Assembly (NCBI RefSeq): GCF_029254265.1
Contig: NZ_JAQWXX010000133.1
Location: forward strand, 1-49,907
Length of the DNA stretch: 49,907 bases
Direction: 5' to 3'
DNA from: Algoriphagus sp.
Lineage (GTDB): Bacteria; Bacteroidota; Bacteroidia; Cytophagales; Cyclobacteriaceae
This document shows positions 1 to 9,018 of this stretch, piece after piece. The position numbers and the translations under genes were made by a program. Under the pieces are notes generated by a model. The model was not told the DNA's origin and searched no databases. It saw only the letters and a program-made list of their open reading frames with translations. Position 1 is the stretch's first letter, and each line of letters begins with the position of its first letter.

Positions 1-71
1 TCTACCAATTTACGCTTGAATTCTTCAGAATACTTCCGGTATGGATTGATCCTTTTTCCCGTTTTTAGCAT
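1..71 (-). CDS. IS3-type transposase OrfA, N-terminal fragment (runs off window)
   Basis: The minus strand from the ATG at 71 reads MLKTGKRINPYRKYSEEF followed by KRKLV, then leaves the window after 23 codons. The string RKYSEEFKRKLV is typical of the first helix of the HTH_Tnp_1 domain (IS3-family OrfA), which binds the terminal inverted repeats before OrfAB-mediated transposition. Only the N-terminus is visible, so completeness, OrfB and the frameshift window cannot be judged. It is read away from hemH, so the element lies mainly left of the window. The family assignment rests on motif memory and a short stretch. Confidence 0.6.
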   Translation of the reverse strand, partial: MLKTGKRINPYRKYSEEFKRKLV

Positions 72-116
72 TTTTCAAGTAGCTTTAAAACGGTCAACCT
101 ATATCAGGGAATGACA
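1..116 (-). mobile_element. Right-hand end of an IS3-like insertion sequence (partial)
   Basis: The transposase start lies at 71. About 40 bases outside it, the minus strand begins TGTCATTCCCTGATATAGG (RC of 98-116), a form I associate with termini of Bacteroidota IS3-type elements, whose ends usually begin TG. I place the element boundary near 116 by inference. The matching inverted repeat and target duplication would lie left of the window. Confidence 0.4.
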
Positions 117-135
117 AAATTCGAAATCATACTTC

Positions 136-178
136 TGACACCTAACATCCGGCATCGGTCACCCGACATCCTTCAGGT
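136..178. repeat. Degenerate short repeat upstream of hemH
   Basis: This stretch holds imperfect repeats of a CATCCGGCAT / CACCCGACATCC type unit, with ACATCC, GGCATC and GACATCC phrases recurring every 8-12 bases. It is non-coding and lies between the IS end and the hemH promoter. It resembles the degenerate intergenic repeats at about 1290 and 10100 in style but not in sequence. Confidence 0.35.
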
Positions 179-207
179 AAATCACTAGGCATTCCAACTT
201 TCTGCCT

Positions 208-215
208 TAATTTTG
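208..215 (+). promoter_or_regulatory. Putative -7 box of the hemH promoter
   Basis: TAATTTTG at 208-215 matches the Bacteroidota -7 consensus TAnnTTTG exactly and sits about 38 bases before the chosen hemH start at 253. No convincing TTG -33 element is visible 17-23 bases upstream, so this is a weak call based on one element. Confidence 0.3.
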
Positions 216-252
216 GGTTCTCTTGATCGAATCGATATTAACACCCAATAAA

Positions 253-1281
253 ATGTCAAAAACCGGAAAAACTGGCGTCCTGCTGGTTAACCTCGGCACC
301 CCAGATAGTACTGCGACAGGCGACGTACGAAAGTACCTTCGCGAATTCCTGATGGATGGCCGTGTCATCGACTTTCCATTTATTCCAAGATGGATGCTCG
401 TCAATCTGATTATTGCACCCTTTCGGGCTCCCAAATCAGCCGGCGAATACCGTAAACTTTGGACAGATCGTGGCTCTCCTTTACTTTTTCACACCCAAGA
501 CCTGAAAGATAAATTGGTCGAAAAGCTTGATCCCGAGGAGTACTTAGTAAGTATGGCCATGCGCTATCAATCTCCAAGTATCGAATCAGGATTGGAAGAA
601 CTGATGAAAGCCAAAGTGAAGAAGATTATTGTACTTCCGCTTTTCCCTCAGTATGCCTCCGCTACCAATGGATCAGTAATCGACAGAGTAATGGAGATTG
701 CGAGAGGTTGGCAGATCATTCCTGAGATTACCTTTATCAGTAATTATGTAGAGCATCCACTATTCCTTCAGGCTTGGACCGAACTTGGTCAGGAGATGAT
801 GGCGAAGCAGGATTACGATATGTTTCTATTCTCTTATCATGGGCTTCCTGAGCGCCAGATTCGAAAAGGCTCAGTGGAAGGATATTGTCAGCTTGGAGGC
901 TGCTGCAATAAATACGGTCCTAAAAATCAATTTTGCTACCGAGCCCAGTGCTTTCATACCACTAGGCTAGTGGCGGCGAAGCTTGGATTACCTGAGGAAA
1001 AGGTCATGACTTGCTTCCAAAGTCGTTTGGGGAAAGATCCTTGGATCAAGCCTTACACGGAGGATATTATTAAAGAATTGGCTGAAAAAGGTATTAAGAA
1101 AGTACTGGTCTTCTCACCTGCTTTTGTTGCAGATTGTCTAGAGACTACCGTGGAAGTTGGCGAAGAATACAAAGAACAATTCGAGGAGTTGGGTGGCGAG
1201 CATTGGGACTTGGTACCAAGCTTAAACTCATCTGACACTTGGGTTGAATGTGTGAAGGACTTGGTGGAAAGTAGAAAGTAA
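253..1281 (+). CDS. hemH: Ferrochelatase
   Basis: Inserts ferrous iron into protoporphyrin IX, the last step of protoheme synthesis. The protein opens with the family-typical GVLLVNLGTPDS. It carries the catalytic histidine in SYHGLPERQ (about His196) and the conserved glutamate in CLETTVE (about Glu297), both at the expected spacing, and its 342 residues fit bacterial ferrochelatases. A cysteine cluster, CQLGGCCNKYG followed by FCYRAQC, lies shortly after the catalytic His; I would not claim an iron-sulfur cluster from that alone. An in-frame TTG at 223 exists, but the ATG at 253 gives the normal N-terminus. It stands alone between an IS end and a repeat. Confidence 0.95.
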   Translation: MSKTGKTGVLLVNLGTPDSTATGDVRKYLREFLMDGRVIDFPFIPRWMLVNLIIAPFRAPKSAGEYRKLWTDRGSPLLFHTQDLKDKLVEKLDPEEYLVSMAMRYQSPSIESGLEELMKAKVKKIIVLPLFPQYASATNGSVIDRVMEIARGWQIIPEITFISNYVEHPLFLQAWTELGQEMMAKQDYDMFLFSYHGLPERQIRKGSVEGYCQLGGCCNKYGPKNQFCYRAQCFHTTRLVAAKLGLPEEKVMTCFQSRLGKDPWIKPYTEDIIKELAEKGIKKVLVFSPAFVADCLETTVEVGEEYKEQFEELGGEHWDLVPSLNSSDTWVECVKDLVESRK

Positions 1282-1284
1282 GCA

Positions 1285-1395
1285 GTTTCCGATGGGCAGT
1301 TAGCAGTTTTCAGTAATCAGCTTAGAGATGAACTAGTTTTAATTAAATTCTAGGCTCTTGGCTCTTGATTCTGCTAAATCCCTTAATCTCCAATC
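1285..1395 (+). repeat. Intergenic degenerate repeat, copy A
   Basis: The 136-base gap between hemH and the permease contains GGCAGTTAGCAGTTTTCAG, then AACTAGTTTTAATTAAATTC, then CTCTTGGCTCTTGATT. The same three phrases, diverged, appear in the same order on the opposite strand at 10083-10180. Each phrase is itself built from short reiterated words (AGCAGTT; GCTCTTG). No coding potential is seen. It is best read as a dispersed, non-coding chromosomal repeat family. Confidence 0.5.
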
Positions 1396-1417
1396 TCTTT
1401 TCTCTTAATCTTCAACT

Positions 1418-2584
1418 TTGAACAGCCCGACCACCAATAAAGGATTTCTAATTGCAGGGATTCTTCTTGTTTCGATTAACCTTCGAACGTCCATTTCTTC
1501 GGTGGGTCCCTTGATTCCTTTTATAAGAGAGGACTTGGGCCTTTCAAATGGATTGGCAGGATTTCTCACCACGCTTCCTTTATTGACTTTTGCCACTTTT
1601 TCTCTTTTTGCGCCAGCGATCGGAAAGAAGCTCGGAATGGGAAGAGCAGTTTTCTTGGGGATGATTATTCTGGCGATTGGCGTGATTCTGCGGGTTTTGG
1701 GAGGAATTGAATTGCTTTTACTTGGGACAGCATTGACGGGTATCGGGATCGTGATCGCCAATGTTCTCTTGATTCCATTGATCAAATTCAGGTTGCCGGA
1801 GAAGTTGGGCTTGATGACCGCACTATTGGCGACGATGATGTCCTTGTTTGCAGCCATCGCAGCAGGAGTATCAGTTCCTTTGGCAGTGGATCTTGATTTT
1901 GGTTGGAGAGGATCTTTGGCGTTTTGGTCAGTCTTTATTCTGATCGCGCTGATCATCTGGATTCCACAGATTCAGCGTCCAAAGGCAAATCTGAACGATG
2001 ATCAAAAAATTGCAAAAAATGTCTGGAAATCAAAGTTAGCCTGGCATGTAACCTTGTTTATGGGCTGCCAATCGGTCATGTACTTTACGTTGACGGCCTG
2101 GCTTCCAGATATGCTGATTTCAAGAGGGTGGAGCCCCGTGGAGGCAGGAGTAGTCTCATCGGTGATGCAGTTATTCGGTTTATTGGGATCTTATTTTGCG
2201 CCGGCTATTTTGATTAGACAGCAACAGCAGTCCACCTTCACCTTGATTGTAGGAATCATGTATGTTGTTGGATTTTTAGGCCTGTTTATTCATCAGGAAT
2301 GGGTCACTTATGTCTGTTTGGTCTTGATTGGGGTCGGCATGGGGGCCAGCCTTAGCATTGGATATACTTTGATTTCCTTGCGGACAGCAGAAGATTCTAC
2401 CACTGCCAAACTCTCAGCTATGGTCCAATCTTCAGGCTATTATTTAGCCGCTTTGGGCCCAATGTTGTTCGGGATTTCCCTCGATTTGTTTAATAACTGG
2501 AATTTTCTGATTTTTTTTATGCTCTTTTTCACGGTGCAGTTTATCTATTTTGGGATGTCGGCAGGAAGGGATTTGAAGATCTAG
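1418..2584 (+). CDS. MFS transporter, CynX/NimT-like
   Basis: A 388-residue, strongly hydrophobic protein with about twelve membrane segments, placing it in the inner membrane. The start RTSISSVGPLIPFIREDLGL and the motif around PAIGKKLGMGR (the loop 2-3 region of MFS permeases) match the CynX/NimT group of the major facilitator superfamily, whose known members move cyanate or 2-nitroimidazole. The substrate here cannot be read from sequence. The frame has no upstream ATG and begins with TTG at 1418; the next ATG would remove the first membrane helix, so TTG is preferred. No cyanase or other substrate-specific enzyme is adjacent. Confidence 0.85.
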   Translation: MNSPTTNKGFLIAGILLVSINLRTSISSVGPLIPFIREDLGLSNGLAGFLTTLPLLTFATFSLFAPAIGKKLGMGRAVFLGMIILAIGVILRVLGGIELLLLGTALTGIGIVIANVLLIPLIKFRLPEKLGLMTALLATMMSLFAAIAAGVSVPLAVDLDFGWRGSLAFWSVFILIALIIWIPQIQRPKANLNDDQKIAKNVWKSKLAWHVTLFMGCQSVMYFTLTAWLPDMLISRGWSPVEAGVVSSVMQLFGLLGSYFAPAILIRQQQQSTFTLIVGIMYVVGFLGLFIHQEWVTYVCLVLIGVGMGASLSIGYTLISLRTAEDSTTAKLSAMVQSSGYYLAALGPMLFGISLDLFNNWNFLIFFMLFFTVQFIYFGMSAGRDLKI

Positions 2585-2649
2585 GAAAAGTTTCATTCGA
2601 CTTTGCGGGAATCGGTCGTAATTTTGTCCTTCATTAGCTTCTATCCATT

Positions 2650-3252
2650 ATGCAAGACTTTCTTCAAACTCTGGGGATTTCCGAACAATTATTCAATTAT
2701 CTGATCATGCCCCTTTTGATTTTTTGTGCAAGGGTAGGCGATGTCTCAATCAATACTCTTCGAATCATGTTTATGATGAATGGGAAAAAGTCCATCGTCC
2801 CATTTTTGGGATTCTTTGAATCTATGATTTGGTTATTGGCGATTGGACAGATTTTCCAGAATATCAATAACCCCATGTCTTACATTGCTTATGCAGCTGG
2901 TTTTGGTACAGGGAATTATGTGGGAATGTATTTTGAGGAAAAACTTGCATTAGGGCGAGTATTAGTTCGGGTGATCACTCCAAATCCCTTACCTGAGCTG
3001 ATGGAATATATGAAGGAAAAGGATTTCCGATTTACTAATGTGGGTGCAGAAGGACGCTATGGAAAAGTACAGCTTACTTTTACTGTCATGAAACGGGAGG
3101 CGCTCACAGAATTTATTCAAAAAGTAAAAAGCCTGGATGAGAAGGCATTTTATACAATTGAAAGTGTAAAAAGAGTTTCCGAGGACGAGCTCAATGTGAT
3201 GGATGATAAGCCAAGATTCAATCTTAGCTTTTTCAGTAAAGCACGTACCTAA
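2650..3252 (+). CDS. UPF0316 family membrane protein (DUF5698 + DUF2179)
   Basis: A 200-residue protein with three to four hydrophobic segments in the first half (about residues 15-95, including ARVGDVSINTLRI and GTGNYVGMYFEEKLALG) and a soluble second half (about 105-180). This is the DUF5698-DUF2179 layout of the UPF0316 family. The molecular role is unknown; DUF2179 domains also occur in YitT-type membrane proteins. The stop codon overlaps the next start (TAATG), so it is translationally coupled to trmN6, but a functional link is not established. Confidence 0.85.
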   Translation: MQDFLQTLGISEQLFNYLIMPLLIFCARVGDVSINTLRIMFMMNGKKSIVPFLGFFESMIWLLAIGQIFQNINNPMSYIAYAAGFGTGNYVGMYFEEKLALGRVLVRVITPNPLPELMEYMKEKDFRFTNVGAEGRYGKVQLTFTVMKREALTEFIQKVKSLDEKAFYTIESVKRVSEDELNVMDDKPRFNLSFFSKART

Positions 3253-3959
3253 TGGGAAACAGCTGGTTTCAATTTCAAAAATTCCGAATCAACCAGGATC
3301 GAACGGCGATGAAGATCAGCACGGATGCAGTTCTCCTTGGGGCTTTAGCGAAAAAAGATGACCCAGCGCAGATTTTAGATATCGGGACAGGCACTGGAGT
3401 GATTGCACTAATGCTTGCACAGCGCTATCCGAATGCCAAAATTCTTGGAATCGAACTAGACCAAGATGCAGCCGAGCAGGCCAAAAGGAATGCGGAAGCA
3501 AGTGTTTTTTCGGAAAGAGTTAGGATTTTGCAAATGCCAATTCAAGGTTTTGAAACTCCTTTGAAATTCGATCTGATTGTTAGCAACCCTCCGTATTTTC
3601 CGGATCACTTGAAATCAACCGATCAGAAACGAAATCAGGCCTTGCACACAGATCAACTTTCCTTTGAGGAGTTGTTGGGAAAAGTAGAAGAACTTCTGGA
3701 TCAGCGAGGCTCCTTTTGGGTGATTCTACCGCCAAGGCAGATGCAGGATTTTTTACAATTGGCAGAAAAGAAGAGCCTTTTTCCCTACGAGGTTAATCAA
3801 GTCAGAGATAGTCCCGGCAAAAAAGTACAGCGAGAAATAGTGGGATTTTCATTCGAGAATACCCTTTCAACTCAAAAGGAAATTTTAATAAAAAGTGAAT
3901 CTGGCGAAGCACATGAAAGTTATAGTAGCGTAGTTACTGGGTTTTTGCTGAATTTTTAA
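3252..3959 (+). CDS. trmN6: tRNA1(Val) A37 N6-methyltransferase
   Basis: A class I SAM-dependent methyltransferase of 235 residues. The SAM-binding motif I reads LDIGTGTGVIALML (about residues 40-53), the acidic residue after strand 2 is in GIELD, and the catalytic motif IV is VSNPPYF (about residue 110), as expected for N6-adenine methylation. The N-terminal FQFQKFRINQDRTAMKISTDA is characteristic of the YfiC/TrmN6 family, which modifies A37 of tRNA1Val in the cytoplasm. The length is normal for the family. The start ATG overlaps the stop of the preceding gene. Confidence 0.9.
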   Translation: MGNSWFQFQKFRINQDRTAMKISTDAVLLGALAKKDDPAQILDIGTGTGVIALMLAQRYPNAKILGIELDQDAAEQAKRNAEASVFSERVRILQMPIQGFETPLKFDLIVSNPPYFPDHLKSTDQKRNQALHTDQLSFEELLGKVEELLDQRGSFWVILPPRQMQDFLQLAEKKSLFPYEVNQVRDSPGKKVQREIVGFSFENTLSTQKEILIKSESGEAHESYSSVVTGFLLNF

Positions 3960-4070
3960 TAAAAACAGTACTTATTGAAGCATTAAACTTGATTTTTTCA
4001 AGAAGTAAAAAATAAGTTGTAGGAAGGGGAGTGGATTTAATTATTTTTGAAATTCCAATTATTATTCCAC

Positions 4071-5531
4071 ATGAGAAAATACCTCAGGTTAAGCATTTTA
4101 TTGCTGCTTGTCATAGGTTGGGGCTGTACCGAGGATGAGACCGAAACGACAGTTTTGGTGACTGAAGAAGTACTTTACACCAGCGGTGAGCAAGTTCGTA
4201 TTTTAGGCCGATTGATCACCAATCAATCAGTAACTGCCACAGATCACGGGTTTTACCTTAGTCAAGATCCTAATTTCAGTTCACCAGTAATCATCTCCCT
4301 AGGAAAGAAAGACGGAGCGGGTCGATTTATCGGTGAGACCACTGTATTGCAGGCTCAGAAAGTCTATTATGCAAAAGCCTTTATGGATATTGGAAATGGA
4401 ATTGAGTTTGGAAATACCATCGAGCTTCAGACTTTGGCGGCGGGAATCGAAAGTTATTCGCCCTCTTTTGGTACTCCAAACCAGGAAATATTTATTCTAG
4501 GGAAAAATTTTACCTCAGATACTAAGGTGTTTTTTGGAGAGGTTGAAGGCCAAGTACTTGAGAATTTATTTGAATCAAGACTTCGGGTCAGAATCCCCCA
4601 ACCCAGCGGAAGTTCAAGTGTTGCAATCCGTGTGGAATCTCAAGATCAAGTTCTGACTTTTCCGATCAACTTTGAATACCAGACAGGTAGCTATCTTGCC
4701 TTAGCTTCCTTACCTGATCAGGTGAGATTGGTGGATAATATTCATTTCCAATCAGGAAATCAATTTTATTTAGGCTTGGGTTCGGATAGACTTATTCGCT
4801 TTTATGAGAAAATCTTCCGATATGAGCCAGCAACAAATCAGTGGTCAGAAGTAAACTTCCCAGGTTCTTCCCGATCATATGGTTTTGCTACAGCGAATTA
4901 CATAGGAGGAGGAATAGCAGAGTTGGGTCGAGAACCTTTTATCATGAATAATTCCTTTTGGCGAATTACCTCCGAAGGCTACGTGAGATTGAAAGATCTC
5001 CCTTTTCCAAGCCGGGAATCCATAGCTTTTGAAATTTCCAACGAGCTGTATGTTTTGGGAGGAAAAGAAGGGAATACTTTTGCGCTTCATAAGTACAATC
5101 CTACCAACGATACTTGGACTACTTTAGCAGATAGCCCACAGGAGTTTGGGGATATCAATCCTTATTTTGTTTACCAAAACAAATTTTATGTCTTAGGGTC
5201 TGACAAGATCTTATACCGCTTTGATCCTGTTTCTGGCAGTTGGGATTCAATCAGCACCTTTCCCGGATCTTTTGGTTTAGGTTATGGCTTCGCTCAAGTG
5301 ATTGGAAACAGAGCTTACATCGGAGGTTTTAAGCGAGACAATTCGATTTGGGAATTCAACTTAGAAACGCCAAACTGGGTATCCAAGAATCCTATCCCGG
5401 GTTCCTTCCAAAATATCACAGCTGCAAGTTTTGTACAGGGTGGGTTCATCTACTTTACACGTCAGCAGGACATCAATTTAGTTGGGGATTTCCCGCTTGA
5501 GCTTTACAGATTTGATCCAAATGGCATTTAA
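4071..5531 (+). CDS. Surface lipoprotein with IPT/TIG domain and kelch repeats
   Basis: A 486-residue predicted outer-membrane or surface lipoprotein. The signal peptide MRKYLRLSILLLLVIGWGC ends in a lipobox cysteine. A fibronectin-like region is followed by an IPT/TIG domain (about residues 125-205, PSFGTPNQEIFILGKNF...) and a C-terminal set of kelch-like blades (NELYVLGGKEGN, NKFYVLGSDK, NRAYIGGF). Such folds bind proteins or glycans. An in-frame TTG at 4047 would add eight residues, but the ATG at 4071 gives the clean signal peptide. The next gene, a TonB receptor, starts 11 bases after its stop, so the two probably form one outer-membrane locus with the DUF4249 proteins. Confidence 0.8.
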   Translation: MRKYLRLSILLLLVIGWGCTEDETETTVLVTEEVLYTSGEQVRILGRLITNQSVTATDHGFYLSQDPNFSSPVIISLGKKDGAGRFIGETTVLQAQKVYYAKAFMDIGNGIEFGNTIELQTLAAGIESYSPSFGTPNQEIFILGKNFTSDTKVFFGEVEGQVLENLFESRLRVRIPQPSGSSSVAIRVESQDQVLTFPINFEYQTGSYLALASLPDQVRLVDNIHFQSGNQFYLGLGSDRLIRFYEKIFRYEPATNQWSEVNFPGSSRSYGFATANYIGGGIAELGREPFIMNNSFWRITSEGYVRLKDLPFPSRESIAFEISNELYVLGGKEGNTFALHKYNPTNDTWTTLADSPQEFGDINPYFVYQNKFYVLGSDKILYRFDPVSGSWDSISTFPGSFGLGYGFAQVIGNRAYIGGFKRDNSIWEFNLETPNWVSKNPIPGSFQNITAASFVQGGFIYFTRQQDINLVGDFPLELYRFDPNGI

Positions 5532-5541
5532 TCATCCACCT

Positions 5542-7938
5542 ATGAAAAGAAGTTTACTCATTTTATTTCTTCTGATTTCGCATCTTACCCTGGCTCAAAC
5601 TACAGTGAAGCGTGAGGTTGTCGGTAGAGATATAGGTCAGTTAAAAGGAATTAAAATTTCCGGTCGAATCATCGATGAAATCACCGGAGATGCCTTGGTA
5701 GGAGCTACGGTTACTGTGCCCGAATTGGATGTTAATAGGATTACTGATACTAACGGAGCCTTTGAACTGACATTAGACCGTGCAGAGTATAATCTGATTT
5801 TTAGATATGTGGGTTACGAGACGATCAACTATCCAATCACTGCAGTTGGAGATGGAAGGATCTCCATTCGGATGATTCAAGAGGATTTCCAACTGGATGA
5901 TGTGGTGATTTTTGGTAGAGATCCAGAGAAAAATATCCGTTCCACTGATATGGGGGCAATTACGCTTAGCATGAACTCGATTAAGGAGCTGCCTCCATTT
6001 TTGGGTGAGGTAGACATCATCCGCTCTATGGCTACTTTGCCGGGAGTCAGTCAGGTGGGAGAGGCCTCCGCCGGACTCAATGTGCGTGGTGGAGGTGCTG
6101 ACCAAAACTTGATTCAATTTGCCGGAGCTCCGATTTATAATCCTTCGCATTTATTTGGTTTGTTTACCTCTTTCAATGCGGATTTGGTCAATGATGTAAC
6201 CCTATACAAATCTGTTATTCCATCCAGATACGGAGGAAGAGGATCTTCAATTTTGGATATTGCTCCAAAAGCAGGAAGTGTTGCTAAATGGGGTGGTGAT
6301 CTGATGCTTAGTAATTATTCAGGAAAAGTTGGATTCAACGGACCACTTGTAAAAGACAAGGTATCCATCCGTGGAGGATTTAGAGGATCGTATATCAATT
6401 GGTTTTTAGGAGCTTTGTCCAATCCGGATCTAAGAAATAGCCAGGCTAATTTCTATGATGGAAACTTAGTCATTTCTGCTCCTATCAATGAGAAAAATGA
6501 ATTCACTTACAGCTATTACACCAGCTACGATGACTTTGCATTCGCATCAGACACAACTATCTCTTGGAAAAATAATAGCCATTCCCTGAATTGGAAAAGC
6601 CAAGTGAATGATAAGTTGAGTTTCGATATACTTGGTTATTATACCCAGTACGACTATAGTATTTTCAATCGGTCTGGCATCAATGATTTTGATTTGAATT
6701 CGGGAATTAAAGACTTTGGGTTCAAAGCCTATGCTAGCTATTTGATCAAAGAAGGCAATCGAATTACTGTCGGAGCCGATACAAAGCAATTGACTCTGCA
6801 GCCGGGTGAATTAATCCCCACTGGCCCTGAGCAGGATATTTTACCAAAGAAAGTTCAGGATGAATATGGACGAGAATCAGGTTTTCACTTTCAGCATGAA
6901 TTCGAACTGGGAGAAAAATTCGGAATGTCCTATGGTATTCGCTATGATACCTATCAATATCTTGGAGCAAGAACGGTCCGTCAGTATGCAGAGAATCAGC
7001 CCATATCCGATGGATCCGCGATTGGGGAGACGACGTACGGCGATGGTGAAAAAATCACCAGTTTCGATGGCTTAGGCCCGAGAGGATCGATGAGGTATTC
7101 CTTCTCAAAAAACAGCTCGGTAAAAGTCGGATACAATAAGATGTATCAGTTTATTCATTTGATTTCTAATACTGCGACGATTGCACCGACCGACATCTGG
7201 AAGCTTGCTGATGAATTTTTGGAGCCCCAGATTGTAGATCAGATTTCCTTGGGATATTACCAAAATTTCAAAGGGAATATCTTCGAAACTTCAGTGGAGG
7301 TGTATTACAAGGATATTCAAAACGTAGTTGAATATAAAGATGGTGCGAATTTGATTCTCCAGAATCATATCGAGACGGAACTTGTGCCAGCACAAGGTCA
7401 AGCCTATGGAGTAGAAGTTTATGTGAAGAAGAACTTGGGTAGATTGACTGGGTGGATTTCTTATACCTATTCTAGAAGTTTGAGAAGAGTATTGACTCCT
7501 TACGAAGAAGAGAACATCAATAATGGGGAATGGTTTGCATCCAATTTTGACAAACCACATGACCTGACTTTGATTGGTAATTACAAAGTAAGTACCAATA
7601 CTTCGATCTCAGCGACTTTTGGTTACAGTACCGGTAGACCGGTTACTTATCCTGAGGCAAAGTTTGATTACTCCGGAAATTCCTTGGCCTATTTCGATCG
7701 TAGAAATGAACAGCGGCTACCGGATTTTCACCGACTGGATCTGGCTGTGAATTTCAAGCTTAAGGGTAGCGGATGGTTTTATGACGGGGATTGGACCTTT
7801 TCAATCCTGAATGTTTATGGAAGGAAAAATCCATTCTCCTTATTCTTTGTAGATGAATTTGGTGCACCTCCTCAAGCCTTGCGTTTGGCTATTCTTGGAG
7901 TGCCATTACCTAGTATTAGCTATGCGATTAAGTTTTAA
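5542..7938 (+). CDS. TonB-dependent outer-membrane receptor
   Basis: A 798-residue beta-barrel receptor. It has a signal peptide (residues 1-19, ending TLAQ), an N-terminal CarboxypepD_reg-like domain (about 35-115: KISGRIIDEITGDALVGATV), a plug domain (about 140-245, with VRGGGADQNLIQFAGAPIYN) and a 22-strand-type barrel ending in the aromatic YAIKF. TonB-ExbBD energise such receptors to move substrates across the outer membrane. The substrate cannot be inferred. The ATG at 5542 is chosen because it starts the signal peptide. The next gene begins four bases after the stop. There is no SusD homologue, so this is a DUF4249-type pair, not a SusCD pair. Confidence 0.9.
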   Translation: MKRSLLILFLLISHLTLAQTTVKREVVGRDIGQLKGIKISGRIIDEITGDALVGATVTVPELDVNRITDTNGAFELTLDRAEYNLIFRYVGYETINYPITAVGDGRISIRMIQEDFQLDDVVIFGRDPEKNIRSTDMGAITLSMNSIKELPPFLGEVDIIRSMATLPGVSQVGEASAGLNVRGGGADQNLIQFAGAPIYNPSHLFGLFTSFNADLVNDVTLYKSVIPSRYGGRGSSILDIAPKAGSVAKWGGDLMLSNYSGKVGFNGPLVKDKVSIRGGFRGSYINWFLGALSNPDLRNSQANFYDGNLVISAPINEKNEFTYSYYTSYDDFAFASDTTISWKNNSHSLNWKSQVNDKLSFDILGYYTQYDYSIFNRSGINDFDLNSGIKDFGFKAYASYLIKEGNRITVGADTKQLTLQPGELIPTGPEQDILPKKVQDEYGRESGFHFQHEFELGEKFGMSYGIRYDTYQYLGARTVRQYAENQPISDGSAIGETTYGDGEKITSFDGLGPRGSMRYSFSKNSSVKVGYNKMYQFIHLISNTATIAPTDIWKLADEFLEPQIVDQISLGYYQNFKGNIFETSVEVYYKDIQNVVEYKDGANLILQNHIETELVPAQGQAYGVEVYVKKNLGRLTGWISYTYSRSLRRVLTPYEEENINNGEWFASNFDKPHDLTLIGNYKVSTNTSISATFGYSTGRPVTYPEAKFDYSGNSLAYFDRRNEQRLPDFHRLDLAVNFKLKGSGWFYDGDWTFSILNVYGRKNPFSLFFVDEFGAPPQALRLAILGVPLPSISYAIKF

Positions 7939-7942
7939 AGGG

Positions 7943-9004
7943 ATGAAAAGGTTTAGCTACATACTTTTAGTGTTGATAGGGTTTTCTTGTATTGACCCCT
8001 TCACCACAGATACTGTTGATGGTGTTCAGCTTTTGACTGTTGAGGGGATGGTGACTTCAGGGGCTGGACCACATACGATCAAGCTTTCCAGAAGTGATAC
8101 TTATGGATCCGTGTTTGAGGGACTCGTTAGACCGGTCACCGGTGCTACCGTCATCGTCAGAGATGAAACAGGAGTAGTAACTTTCTTTGCTGAAAGTGCA
8201 GATGACCGAGGAAGTTATAATTCCCCAGAATCTTTTTCAGCCATAATAGGCAGATCCTATACCTTGCAGATTCAGCTGAACGATGGTAGGGTATATACCT
8301 CTTTCCCAGAGCGAGTAAAATCTGTTCCAGAAGTGAAGTCACTGGGCTATCAGGTACTTCAGATTCCGGTGGAAGGGGAGCCAATCCCTCGTTCAGGAGT
8401 ACAATTGATCGCAGAAATCGATGATCCTGCAGATCAGAATAACTTCTACTTCTGGAGAAATTCGCCTTCAGTTTATGTTTTAAAAACCAGACCGGATCTA
8501 TTTACTCCTAGACCTTCTGATACCAATCCAAGTAGGGACCCTCAACCAAAAGATTGCTGTGATACTTGCTTCCGAAGTGAACTGGTAGGCAATGAAAGCA
8601 TATTTCTGGCTCAGGATGACGCTTTTAATGGGCTGACAACAAAGCTTCCAGTGGGTTTTGTGGAAGATGATGGATTGAGATTTATAGACACCTATCGAAT
8701 CGACCTCAAGCAGATGAGTATTTCTCAAGAGGCTTATCGGTTTTTGAGACTGGTTAAGCAACAAACTGAGATCAGCGGTTCGGTATTTGACCCGCCTCCA
8801 GCGAATATCCGTGGGAATTTAATTAGCCTGGATAATCCAGAGGAAGTTGTTTTGGGTTATTTCATTGCCGCAGGAGAAAGCAACAAGCGAATCTATATTA
8901 AAGGATCTGAAATGGATTTCAGACAAAATGTAGCTATTGTTCCCGATGATTGCAGACTGATCGAAGGAGCTAATATCAATCCCCCAATTGACTGGAATCC
9001 CTGA
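7943..9004 (+). CDS. DUF4249 lipoprotein, paralogue 1
   Basis: A 353-residue predicted lipoprotein, with signal peptide MKRFSYILLVLIGFSC and the lipobox cysteine at its end. The body is mostly beta-strand and matches the DUF4249 family as I know it: CIDPF near the N-terminus, RPVTGATVIVRDETG about residue 75, and a CCDTC cluster near residue 215. Family members commonly sit behind TonB receptors in Bacteroidota and may act as their surface partner, but the role is undetermined. The ATG at 7943, four bases past the receptor stop, is preferred over the upstream in-frame start. Closely similar to the next gene along its full length. Confidence 0.85.
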   Translation: MKRFSYILLVLIGFSCIDPFTTDTVDGVQLLTVEGMVTSGAGPHTIKLSRSDTYGSVFEGLVRPVTGATVIVRDETGVVTFFAESADDRGSYNSPESFSAIIGRSYTLQIQLNDGRVYTSFPERVKSVPEVKSLGYQVLQIPVEGEPIPRSGVQLIAEIDDPADQNNFYFWRNSPSVYVLKTRPDLFTPRPSDTNPSRDPQPKDCCDTCFRSELVGNESIFLAQDDAFNGLTTKLPVGFVEDDGLRFIDTYRIDLKQMSISQEAYRFLRLVKQQTEISGSVFDPPPANIRGNLISLDNPEEVVLGYFIAAGESNKRIYIKGSEMDFRQNVAIVPDDCRLIEGANINPPIDWNP

Positions 9005-9018
9005 TTAATCATAAAATA

